Under the pieces are notes generated by a model. That model was not told the origin of the DNA. It worked only from the letters and a program-made list of their open reading frames with translations, and searched no databases. From the NCBI GenBank assembly GCA_946886875.1, contig CAMPJN010000044.1, positions 1 to 16,155 of the forward strand: a stretch of 16,155 bases of DNA, in the 5' to 3' direction. The first letter of the stretch is position 1; every line of letters begins with the position of its first letter. Below, one piece after another: positions 1 to 6,203 of the stretch. The DNA comes from an uncultured Pseudomonas sp. (lineage in GTDB: Bacteria > Pseudomonadota > Gammaproteobacteria > Pseudomonadales > Pseudomonadaceae). Made by a program: the position numbers and the translations under genes.

Positions 1-2
1 TG

Positions 3-260
3 GCGCTTATCCGCGAGGCATTGAAGAAGCAGCAACCCTGCCGGCAGATCATCCGCAACTATCGCAAGGACGGCAGCCTGTTCTGGAACGAGTTGTCGAT
101 CACTCCGGTATTCAATGCCGGCGACCAACTGACCTATTACATCGGCATCCAAAAGGACGTGACCGCCCAGGTGCTCGCCGAACAGCAGGTCAAGCACCTG
201 GAGGATGAATTGGCGGCATTGAAGGCCGAACTGGCGGCACTGCGCGCTAACCCGCAATAA
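3..260 (+). CDS. Short LOV blue-light photoreceptor, C-terminal part (5' end outside window)
   Basis: The open frame continues to the left edge, so the gene starts outside the window and the TTG at 21 is not its start. The 85 visible residues are the second half of a PAS/LOV domain. They include the segment FWNELSITPV, whose Asn contacts the flavin in LOV proteins, and the strand YYIGIQKDVT, whose Gln rearranges on photoexcitation. A short leucine-rich helix (KHLEDELAALKAELAALR) follows and then a stop, with no output domain. This is the layout of the short LOV proteins of Pseudomonas, and the sequence closely resembles P. putida PpSB1-LOV as I remember it. Those proteins bind FMN, dimerise through the terminal helices and act on partner regulators. 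The photoactive Cys (NCRFLQ motif) lies upstream of the window and cannot be checked. The nearby MerR-type regulator at 1062-2051 is the likely partner (inference). Confidence 0.85.
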   Translation, partial: ALIREALKKQQPCRQIIRNYRKDGSLFWNELSITPVFNAGDQLTYYIGIQKDVTAQVLAEQQVKHLEDELAALKAELAALRANPQ

Positions 261-361
261 GCGGTGAATACGGGCAGTTCGTCACGTAATTGCGCGTGAT
301 AGCTAACAAAGCACGAACTCTGTTGTCAGAATGGCTTACGCAACCTGCGCAGAATTCGACG

Positions 362-973
362 ATGCACGATCAACCGCTTCTCACCTCATCCGAACTGGAG
401 TTTCTCCGCCTGCTTCACCAGCAACCAGGCGGGCCGGATAACCTCCCCACGACCCATTTGCAGGTTGAAGCCGGCGTGCAGTTCGAGGGTTTGCTCGCCG
501 GCTGCGCGGCCAAGGAAAAACTGACCATCGAAGCGCATTTCGCCAACCAGCGCCTGACCTTCACCCCGGAGCTGGTGGAGGACGAGCAGCACGCACATCA
601 CCTGCGCCTGGGCACACCGCTGATTTTCGATGAAGGCGACACCCTGCGCGCCTGGCGTTCGCCATTACCGCAGCCCATTGCCCTGCAGCAACCGAATACG
701 GAGCAGAGCGATATGTGGCTGCATGAGCTGTCGATGAGCGGGCTATTGCTCGAGCAGCGCACTCCACGCGCCACGCCGCCCGAGCATCTGCGCATGACCT
801 TGCCACTTGCCGAGCACCCGCCCATCGCCATCAGCGGCAGTTTTGTGCGCAAGACCGAAGATGGCTTTTTGGCCTATCGCCTGGCGCCACTCGATGAACA
901 CAGCCAGGCGCGCCTGCGGCAATTCATCTATCAGCAACACCGCAATCACTATCCGCAAGCCCATCGCGCCTGA
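362..973 (+). CDS. PilZ-like protein of unknown function
   Basis: 203-residue cytoplasmic protein with no signal peptide or membrane segment. I chose ATG 362. The frame is open back to a TTG at 290, but those 24 extra codons have no visible ribosome site and an unremarkable sequence. The C-terminal half (from about residue 85) has the look of a PilZ beta-barrel. There is an arginine-rich stretch (LRAWRS), then ELSMSGLLL at residues 122-130, matching the second PilZ signature [D/N]xSxxG except for Glu in place of Asp/Asn. The N-terminal half resembles the preceding domain of two-domain PilZ proteins. PilZ domains bind cyclic di-GMP through RxxxR and [D/N]xSxxG. The degenerate motif leaves binding uncertain. 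The gene lies 101 bp downstream of the LOV gene in the same direction and converges on the regulator gene. The family assignment is moderate, and I do not know a specific function. Confidence 0.6.
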   Translation: MHDQPLLTSSELEFLRLLHQQPGGPDNLPTTHLQVEAGVQFEGLLAGCAAKEKLTIEAHFANQRLTFTPELVEDEQHAHHLRLGTPLIFDEGDTLRAWRSPLPQPIALQQPNTEQSDMWLHELSMSGLLLEQRTPRATPPEHLRMTLPLAEHPPIAISGSFVRKTEDGFLAYRLAPLDEHSQARLRQFIYQQHRNHYPQAHRA

Positions 974-1061
974 AGCGTACAGGTCACTCCCAAGCAAACA
1001 GCCATGCGTCAGCGCACCAGCCGAACGGGTGGGCAACGCTTGAACAGCAAAGGGGTGAGGA

Positions 1062-2051
1062 TCAGGTATCCAGGTGGCCGGCGAGAAACTGCTGCAAACG
1101 GCGCTGCATCAGTCGGCCTTCGTTGCCTAGACAAGCGATCGGCGAACCACTCAAGTACTCTTCCGCCAAATCGGCACCATCGCCAGCCAACAACAACGGG
1201 CAATCCAGCGCCAGCGCCAGCCGCTGCAATACCCGCGGCAGGTCGCCGCCAAGCGGCTGATTGGAAAACAGCACCAGGGCTTGCGGTCGCATCCGCTCGC
1301 ACACCAGGGTCAGCTCTTCGAGGGGCTGCCCCAAGCCGAGGAGGCTGATGGCGTTATCCGTACCGCTGAGTAGCAGCGCGGCGACCAGCAGCTCCAGTTC
1401 GCGGCAGTGCCCCGGTAATGCGGCCAATAACACCCGCTCCTCGCTCTGCGTCCTCACCAGTTGCAAGCGCTGCAGAATGCGCGCCCGCAAAAAGGTATCG
1501 AGGAACAGCCATTCGCTGGTCTGGCCGAACTCATCCTGGCGCAGCAGCAGTTCCTGCCACAGCGGCAACAGAATGTCCTGAAACACCACCGCCAGCGGGT
1601 AGCTGGAAAAGACCTGGCCGTATAAACGATCCAGCTTGACCTCATCGAAGGCACCAACGGCGTTGCGCAACTGCGCCTGCCATTCGGCCCATTCGTTGAT
1701 AGCGGTTTCTTGATAGACCGGAGCGCTGGCTGCTTTGATCGAATCGCTGCGGGCCAGGATCTTGCCCACCTTGCTGACCGCCACGCCGCGTTCGATCCAC
1801 GCCAGAATGCTGCGCACCGATTCGATATCGGCCTGGGAATAAAGACGATGACCGCTATCGGTGCGGGTCGGCTGGATCAGACCATAGCGTCGCTCCCAGG
1901 CCCGCAACGTCACGGGGTTGACCCCGGTCAGGCGGGAGACTTCGCGTATGGGGAACAACTCTTCCTGCTTGAGAGCACTCGAAACGAGAGACGAAGCACC
2001 AACGAGATTGGACATGGGCAGAGAGTTCACGGGGGCAAATGTTGTCGGCAT
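1062..2051 (-). CDS. MerR/LitR-family regulator lacking cobalamin ligands (class II LitR, PplR-like)
   Basis: 329 residues. Residues 33-103 form a MerR-type winged helix (IREVSRLTGVNPVTLRAWERRYGL, then SGHRLYS). The rest follows the CarH/LitR plan of a helical bundle and a Rossmann-like domain. In CarH the bundle has a Glu-His pair and the Rossmann part has a His ligand. Here the matching positions read SEW (Trp181) and PGHCRELE (Arg217), so neither expected histidine is present. That fits class II LitR, which does not sense light through adenosylcobalamin. In P. putida the PplR proteins of this class work with PpSB1-LOV to control light-induced genes (established knowledge, from memory). ATG 2051 gives the longest product. 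An in-frame ATG at 2015 (residue 13) is an alternative, and neither has a strong ribosome site. The gene is divergent from folM across a shared 354-bp control region and convergent with the PilZ-like gene. It is probably a repressor of the fol operon. Confidence 0.8.
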   Translation of the reverse strand: MPTTFAPVNSLPMSNLVGASSLVSSALKQEELFPIREVSRLTGVNPVTLRAWERRYGLIQPTRTDSGHRLYSQADIESVRSILAWIERGVAVSKVGKILARSDSIKAASAPVYQETAINEWAEWQAQLRNAVGAFDEVKLDRLYGQVFSSYPLAVVFQDILLPLWQELLLRQDEFGQTSEWLFLDTFLRARILQRLQLVRTQSEERVLLAALPGHCRELELLVAALLLSGTDNAISLLGLGQPLEELTLVCERMRPQALVLFSNQPLGGDLPRVLQRLALALDCPLLLAGDGADLAEEYLSGSPIACLGNEGRLMQRRLQQFLAGHLDT

Positions 2052-2175
2052 TGTAACTCAGCTTATAGCGCCACACCTTATACCGGGCCTATACACCAGG
2101 CATGAGGAAAGCAACTAAACGTCGAGCATCGAACCAACTACAGCTGCAGGATTTATGGGTACCAGCCAGACAAAC

Positions 2176-2202
2176 CTATACCAATAAATAAAATTTGTAT
2201 AG
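2176..2202. promoter_or_regulatory. Inverted repeat CTATAC/GTATAG, second candidate LitR/PplR site
   Basis: CTATAC at 2176-2181 and GTATAG at 2197-2202 are perfect inverted arms around a 15-bp A/T-only core except for its first base. Read as the operator form TRTACA...TGTAYA it gives TATACC, a 13-base gap, then TGTATA. That is one base longer than the 12-base spacing I remember. It is possibly the regulator's autoregulatory or auxiliary site. Confidence 0.4.
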
Positions 2203-2242
2203 CTTATGAACAGCTTTAAAAATTTTATCACTCTGCTAAAAA

Positions 2243-2277
2243 TCCATGAAAGCCAATGAAATCGGACACTTCATGGA
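2243..2277. repeat. 8-bp perfect inverted repeat TCCATGAA / TTCATGGA
   Basis: TCCATGAA at 2243-2250 is repeated in inverse at 2270-2277 with a 19-base spacer. It lies 31 bp upstream of the folM promoter elements. There is no T tract after it, so it does not look like a terminator. An activator or repressor site is possible. Confidence 0.35.
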
Positions 2278-2307
2278 AATAACCGCATATCCACACAGCG
2301 CCAATGG

Positions 2308-2334
2308 TTGTACAAGCCAATCGACTGGTATAAC
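2308..2334 (+). promoter_or_regulatory. folM-folE-folX promoter with overlapping LitR/PplR-type operator
   Basis: TGTACA at 2309-2314, 12 bases, then GGTATA at 2327-2332 matches the PplR1 consensus as I remember it (T(G/A)TACA-N12-TGTA(C/T)A) in 11 of 12 fixed positions. The same bases form a promoter: TTGTAC (2308-2313) as the -35, and an extended -10 TGGTATAAC with hexamer TATAAC at 2329-2334. The spacer is 15 bp, which is short. The right operator half lies on the -10, so bound regulator would block polymerase. A transcript would start near 2341, giving a leader of about 65 bases before folM. The overlap is visible in the sequence. The repressor identity is inferred. Confidence 0.6.
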
Positions 2335-2405
2335 TTTGCCGCACGGTCACCACCCATCAGCCACCTGATGCCTGAGCCACCCACACCAGCAGACCCGAGC
2401 CGATC

Positions 2406-3116
2406 ATGAGCGCAAGCGCAGCACCCATTTTAATTACCGGCGCCGGCCAGCGTGTCGGTTTGTACTGCGCCGAACGCCTGCTCGACGACGGTCATGCGCT
2501 GATCGTGACCTATCGTCGCGAGCGCGAAGCATTGCAACGCCTGCGCCAGCGTGGCGCGCTGACCCTGCAAGCAGATTTTTCCAGTGAAGCGGGCATCCTC
2601 GCCTTCATCGCCGAGCTGAAAAGCCACAGCGACAGCCTGCGTGCCATCGTCCACAACGCGTCCGACTGGCGCAGCGAAAGCCCAGGCACTGAAGCAGCGG
2701 ACTTTCAACAGCTGTTCAACGTGCACATGCTCGCGCCTTATCTGATCAACCTGCATTGCGCCGAGCTGCTGCAGCGCTCGACGCCCGCCGACATTGTGCA
2801 TATCAGCGACGATGTGGTGCGCAAAGGCAGCGCCAAGCATCCGGCGTATTGCGCCAGCAAAGCCGGCCTGGACAGCCTGACCCTGTCGTTCGCCAGCAAA
2901 TTTGCGCCAACTATCAAGGTCAACGGCATCGCTCCCGCACTGATCATGTTCAACCAGCAGGACGACAGCCAATACCGGCAGAAGACCCTGGCCAAGTCCG
3001 CGCTGGGCATAGAGCCCGGTGCCCAGGTGATTTACCAAAGCCTGCGCTATTTACTGGATAACCCCTACGTAACCGGCACCACCCTTACCGTCAACGGCGG
3101 CCGCCATCTCAAGTAG
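2406..3116 (+). CDS. folM: Dihydromonapterin reductase FolM (short-chain dehydrogenase)
   Basis: 236 residues, the usual FolM length. It has the Rossmann NADPH motif TGAGQRVG at residues 11-18, HNAS at 83-86, Ser134 in HISDD, the catalytic YCASK (Tyr148, Lys152) and the terminal VNGGRHLK typical of FolM. The enzyme reduces 7,8-dihydromonapterin to tetrahydromonapterin with NADPH, with weak activity on dihydrofolate. Tetrahydromonapterin serves phenylalanine hydroxylase in Pseudomonas (family knowledge). It is the first gene of the folM-folE-folX operon, 22 bp before folE, behind the promoter at 2308-2334. The start at ATG 2406 puts the NADPH motif at the expected distance. Its ribosome site is weak. 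Confidence 0.9.
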   Translation: MSASAAPILITGAGQRVGLYCAERLLDDGHALIVTYRREREALQRLRQRGALTLQADFSSEAGILAFIAELKSHSDSLRAIVHNASDWRSESPGTEAADFQQLFNVHMLAPYLINLHCAELLQRSTPADIVHISDDVVRKGSAKHPAYCASKAGLDSLTLSFASKFAPTIKVNGIAPALIMFNQQDDSQYRQKTLAKSALGIEPGAQVIYQSLRYLLDNPYVTGTTLTVNGGRHLK

Positions 3117-3138
3117 CGCCTGCCGCGAGGATCGAACG

Positions 3139-3699
3139 ATGAACCAACAACTGCCCAATCATTACCGGGAGATCCTTCTTGGCGTCGGCGAAAACCCGGA
3201 GCGCGAGGGCTTGCTCGATACCCCTCAGCGTGCGGCCAAAGCCATGCAGTACCTTTGCCACGGCTACCAGAAGAGCCTGGAAGAGGTGGTCAACGGCGCG
3301 CTTTTCGCCTCCGATAACGACGAGATGGTGATCGTCAAGGACATCGAGCTGTATTCGCTATGCGAGCATCACCTGCTGCCTTTTATCGGCAAGGCGCACG
3401 TCGCCTATATCCCGACCGGGAGAGTGCTGGGCCTGTCGAAGGTGGCGCGCATCGTCGATATGTATGCGCGGCGCCTGCAGATTCAGGAGAACCTCACACG
3501 GCAGATCGCCGATGCGATCCAGAGCGTTACCAACGCAGCCGGCGTGGCGGTGGTGATCGAAGCCAAACACATGTGCATGATGATGCGCGGGGTCGAGAAG
3601 CAGAATTCGGTGATGAATACCTCGGTGATGCTTGGCGCCTTCCGCGAGTCCTGCAACACTCGCCTGGAATTTTTGCAATTGATTGGACGGAGCAAGTAA
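3139..3699 (+). CDS. folE: GTP cyclohydrolase I FolE
   Basis: 186 residues with all hallmarks of type IA GTP cyclohydrolase. The zinc ligands are Cys75 and His78 in [10 protein letters not shown] and Cys146 in KHMCMMMRG, with His144 beside the third. [17 protein letters not shown] lies at 98-114 and the substrate-contact segment [13 protein letters not shown] follows. It converts GTP to 7,8-dihydroneopterin triphosphate, the entry to all pterins. ATG 3139 follows a GAGG ribosome site at 3127-3130. It lies 22 bp after folM and 2 bp before folX. Pseudomonas genomes usually hold a second folE copy for general folate synthesis. This operon-linked copy matches the light-induced folE reported in P. 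putida (from memory), so it is probably the inducible paralogue. Confidence 0.95.
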   Translation: MNQQLPNHYREILLGVGENPEREGLLDTPQRAAKAMQYLCHGYQKSLEEVVNGALFASDNDEMVIVKDIELYSLCEHHLLPFIGKAHVAYIPTGRVLGLSKVARIVDMYARRLQIQENLTRQIADAIQSVTNAAGVAVVIEAKHMCMMMRGVEKQNSVMNTSVMLGAFRESCNTRLEFLQLIGRSK

Positions 3700-3701
3700 G
3701 C

Positions 3702-4076
3702 ATGCCGCGACTGGAGCCAGGAATGGCGCGGATTCGGGTCAAGGATCTGCGCCTGCGCACCTTCATTGGGATCAAAGAAGAAGAGATCAACAACAAGCAG
3801 GATGTGCTGATCAACCTGACCATCCTCTACCCCGCGGTGGAAGCTGTGCGCGATAACGATATCGACCACGCGCTGAACTACCGCACCATCACCAAGGCGA
3901 TCATCCAGCATGTCGAAGGCAATCGCTTCGCCCTGCTCGAACGTCTGACCCAGGAAATTCTCGACCTGGTGATGGCCAATCAGGCGGTACGTTACGCCGA
4001 GGTGGAAGTCGACAAACCCCACGCCCTGCGCTTCGCCGAGTCGGTATCGATCACCCTGGCCGGGCACCGCGACTGA
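3702..4076 (+). CDS. folX: Dihydroneopterin triphosphate 2'-epimerase FolX
   Basis: 124 residues, close to E. coli FolX (120). It shares the segment [15 protein letters not shown], the ALNYRT...IIQHVE stretch, catalytic-type Glu80 ([11 protein letters not shown]) and Lys105 in [12 protein letters not shown]. The enzyme epimerises dihydroneopterin triphosphate to dihydromonapterin triphosphate, supplying FolM after dephosphorylation. ATG 3702 lies 2 bp after the folE stop, with GGAG at 3689-3692. An in-frame ATG at 3723 is a weaker alternative that still keeps the whole domain. FolB (neopterin aldolase) is the close relative, but the sequence follows FolX more closely. The operon therefore encodes three of the steps from GTP to tetrahydromonapterin. 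Confidence 0.93.
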   Translation: MPRLEPGMARIRVKDLRLRTFIGIKEEEINNKQDVLINLTILYPAVEAVRDNDIDHALNYRTITKAIIQHVEGNRFALLERLTQEILDLVMANQAVRYAEVEVDKPHALRFAESVSITLAGHRD

Positions 4077-4104
4077 TTGCTGGCCAACAGCCGCTGGCCG
4101 GGCC

Positions 4105-5094
4105 TCAGAGCCATAGCCAGAGCAGGGCGAGCAGCAGCGCCAGCAGGCCGATCGACAGACTGCGACGGTGCAGGGTCCAGCGCAACTGCCAGCTGTGGTT
4201 ACGCGCCTGAGCATCGAAGCGACCGTGGCTACCCATATCCCGGTTGACCGCGCTGAACAGATTCTCCGCGCGATCGGCCGGCCGGGGTTGCTCGCCTTGC
4301 TGGCCATCGAAGGCCTGGCGACACAGCACCCAATCGGCAAATCCCGGTAGCAGCTTATTGCCGATTATGGCTTTGACCGCAGGAAACCCTACATAGAGTT
4401 CGCGCCTGCGGTGATAGGCGGCCCAGACGATGCCGCGCGCCGCCACTTCCGGCTGGAAGATCGGCGGCAGCGGTTGTGGCAGACGCGGCATGCGCGTGCG
4501 CGCCCAATCGAACTGCGGGGTATTGAAGGCCGATAGATGCACCATGGTCAGGTGGATCCTGCTGTGCTCATGCATCAGCTCGACGCGCAGCGCATCGGTG
4601 AAACCCCTACAGGCGAACTTCGCCCCGCAATACGCCGACTGCAAGGGAATCGCTCGATAAGCCAGGGCCGAACCGACCTGCACGATGGCGCCGCGGTTGC
4701 GCGCGCGCATGTACCGTAGCGCGGCGCAGGTGCCGTGCACCGTGCCCAGATAGCTGACTTCGGTAACCCGCCGATACTCCTCTGCGCTCATTTCCACGAC
4801 CGGGGAAAACACCGTGACCATGGCATTGTTGACCCAGATATCGATGGCGCCCAGTTCGCTTTCGATACGCGCGGCGGCGGCGTCCACCTGGGCCGCATCG
4901 GCGACATCCACAACCTGGACCCAGGCGGTGCCGCCAACGGCCTCGACCTCAGCCTTGGCGCCCAGCAGACCGGCCTCGCCGCGCGCCAGCAAAGCCACCT
5001 TGGCGCCGCGCCGGGCAAAGGCGACAGCGGTCGCCCGGCCGATCCCCGCAGAGGCGCCGCAGATCACCACGACCTCCTGACGGCGCCGGCTCAT
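4105..5094 (-). CDS. Short-chain dehydrogenase/reductase with C-terminal membrane anchor
   Basis: 329 residues. Classical SDR elements are present: GASAGIG at 13-19, NNA at 89-91, Ser142 (GSALAYRAIP), and Tyr155/Lys159 in YCGAK. The fold ends near residue 260. A basic linker and a hydrophobic tail (about 314-329, SIGLLALLLALLWLWL) follow, which should anchor the enzyme to the inner membrane with the catalytic domain in the cytoplasm. Such tails occur in bacterial SDRs thought to act on lipidic substrates. The substrate here is unknown. The gene converges on folX with a 28-bp gap and lies upstream of nothing else on its strand, so it is probably monocistronic. The start at 5094 is the only ATG close to the Gly motif. 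No operator like those at 2176-2334 is visible upstream. Confidence 0.85.
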   Translation of the reverse strand: MSRRRQEVVVICGASAGIGRATAVAFARRGAKVALLARGEAGLLGAKAEVEAVGGTAWVQVVDVADAAQVDAAAARIESELGAIDIWVNNAMVTVFSPVVEMSAEEYRRVTEVSYLGTVHGTCAALRYMRARNRGAIVQVGSALAYRAIPLQSAYCGAKFACRGFTDALRVELMHEHSRIHLTMVHLSAFNTPQFDWARTRMPRLPQPLPPIFQPEVAARGIVWAAYHRRRELYVGFPAVKAIIGNKLLPGFADWVLCRQAFDGQQGEQPRPADRAENLFSAVNRDMGSHGRFDAQARNHSWQLRWTLHRRSLSIGLLALLLALLWLWL

Positions 5095-5299
5095 AGCACT
5101 GCCCCGCTTGCTGCGGCCGGCTCAATGCAGGCATTCGAGGGGAAGGATAAAGGCATGTCGCATGGCCTCCTGGTTGGCTCTCGACAGGCGCGGCGGCATA
5201 ACCGCGCTCGTTCAAGTGACCGACGCCATTTTGCCTAAGTTCAGCCTTTTGCCGGTTCACGCGCCCATGCTGGCTCTGTGCCGAGAGCGGCGAGCGGAG

Positions 5300-5305
5300 T
5301 ATTAT
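5300..5305 (+). promoter_or_regulatory. Candidate -10 for the DUF1244/HopJ operon
   Basis: TATTAT differs from TATAAT by one base and lies 60 bp upstream of the DUF1244 start. No good -35 is visible at 16-18 bp. The 271-bp gap 5095-5365 holds nothing else I recognise. Confidence 0.3.
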
Positions 5306-5365
5306 CGGGCCGCGGCGACCAGAGCCTGGGCCGCGTCCTATCGTCCACCATCGCCGAGCATTCCC

Positions 5366-5686
5366 ATGACCGAGCAAGAACGCCTTGAATTGGAAGCCGC
5401 CGCCTTCCGCAGCCTGCTGCAGCACCTGCGCAGCCGCCCAGACGTCCAGAATATCGACATGATGAACCTGGCCGGTTTCTGCCGTAATTGCCTGTCCAAA
5501 TGGTTCAAAGCCGCCGCCGACGACATCGGCGTGGCGGTGACCCCGGAGCAGGCCCGCGAGGAGATCTACGGCATGCCCTACAGCGAATGGAAAAACAAAT
5601 ACCAGAAGGAAGCCAGCCCCGAGCAGCAGGCCGCCTTCAGCAAGCAAACCGGCAAAGACCAGAGCGACAAAGGCGGCCAGGCATGA
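5366..5686 (+). CDS. DUF1244 family protein
   Basis: 106 residues, soluble and charged. The conserved core GFCRNCLSKWF (Cys39, Cys42), followed by ADDIGV and EEIYGMPYSEWKNKYQ, identifies the DUF1244 family, widespread in proteobacteria and without a known function. The two cysteines in a CxxC spacing could bind metal or be redox active (inference). The frame is open further upstream, but ATG 5366 gives the family's usual N-terminus. The stop overlaps the next gene's start (ATGA at 5683-5686), so the two are translationally coupled and probably work together. Confidence 0.88.
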   Translation: MTEQERLELEAAAFRSLLQHLRSRPDVQNIDMMNLAGFCRNCLSKWFKAAADDIGVAVTPEQAREEIYGMPYSEWKNKYQKEASPEQQAAFSKQTGKDQSDKGGQA

Positions 5687-6024
5687 CCGCGCTCGGTGCT
5701 TTTCGCGCGCGCCTGCATAGCGACCAGTTCACCTTTGCCGAAACCCTGGCCTTTATCGCCGAGCACTACGACTACAGCCAGAGCGCCTTCGACAACGGCG
5801 CCGTGAGCAATGCCGCGGGGCAGAACGAAGGCTCGTGCAAGACCCTGGGCCTGGCGTTGCTCGAAGGCCTGAGCCTGGAAGAGACCCTACGCTGCTTCGG
5901 CGAGCACTACCGCAGCGTGCTGGCCAGCCCGCATGGCGACGACCACGGCAATATCCGCGCACTGATGAGCACCGGCCTGGCCGGGGTACGTTTCGAGCAA
6001 GCGCCGCTGACCCGCAAAGCCTGA
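5683..6024 (+). CDS. HopJ family protein
   Basis: 113 residues matching the HopJ family (FAETLAFIAEHYDYSQSAFDNG, NEGSCKTLGLALLE, FGEHYRSVLASPHGDDHGNIRALMSTGL). It is named after a P. syringae protein once listed as a type III effector. The family also occurs widely in non-pathogens and here sits in a housekeeping context with no secretion genes nearby, so an effector role is unlikely (inference). It starts inside the stop codon of the DUF1244 gene (ATGA). Its biochemical role is unknown. Confidence 0.88.
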   Translation: MTALGAFRARLHSDQFTFAETLAFIAEHYDYSQSAFDNGAVSNAAGQNEGSCKTLGLALLEGLSLEETLRCFGEHYRSVLASPHGDDHGNIRALMSTGLAGVRFEQAPLTRKA

Positions 6025-6089
6025 CCCGGGCGGCCTCGCGGGCGCGCAGAAAGTTGCGCACTGGCGGCAAAAGCTGACAGACGTCACAG

Positions 6090-6139
6090 GAATATCGGGA
6101 TATTCTTCACGCCAATACGGGAATACCAGGGAGGGTATT
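6090..6139. promoter_or_regulatory. Two palindromes upstream of the glycolipid-binding gene
   Basis: GAATATCGGGATATTC at 6090-6105 has two perfect 7-bp arms around GG. AATACC at 6122-6127 and GGTATT at 6134-6139 form a second dyad. Both lie in the 179-bp gap between the HopJ gene and the glycolipid-binding gene. They look like operator half-sites. I cannot name the protein. Confidence 0.4.
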
Positions 6140-6203
6140 TCGTGCGCCGCCGCGCTGCCCTCTCCTGTCCCGGTCGTCCCTTACCTGGCTTGGAGTCGCA
6201 TCT

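Larger units (their letters stand above)
2052..2405. other. Divergent control region between the LitR-like gene and folM
   Basis: 354 bp without a gene, clearly more AT-rich than its surroundings from about 2155 to 2290. It contains several copies of a TATAC/GTATA-type motif: TTATACC at 2078-2084, CTATACA at 2089-2095 (11 bp apart in register), CTATACC at 2176-2182, TTGTATAG at 2195-2202, TTGTACAA at 2308-2315 and GGTATAA at 2327-2333. The first pair lies 28-45 bp upstream of the regulator start and reads GGTATAAGG on the minus strand, a plausible extended -10. An additional dyad at 2243-2277 has an unrelated sequence. I read the whole gap as a light-responsive bidirectional promoter region (inference). 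Confidence 0.6.

Noticed and set aside
2051..2110. Complete sigma-70 promoter for the LitR-like gene
   Set aside because: GGTATAAGG on the minus strand could be a -10, but no acceptable -35 stands 16-18 bp upstream, so only the motif is reported.
2430..3038. 202-codon minus-strand open frame
   Set aside because: Antisense shadow of folM, which has intact catalytic residues.
4082..4099. GGCCA/TGGCC hairpin between folX and the SDR gene as a terminator
   Set aside because: Only five pairs and no T tract on either strand. It is too weak to call.
5683..6024. HopJ as evidence of a type III secretion effector or pathogenicity island
   Set aside because: The family is common in non-pathogens, the gene is coupled to a DUF1244 gene, and no secretion genes, hrp box or island signs are nearby.
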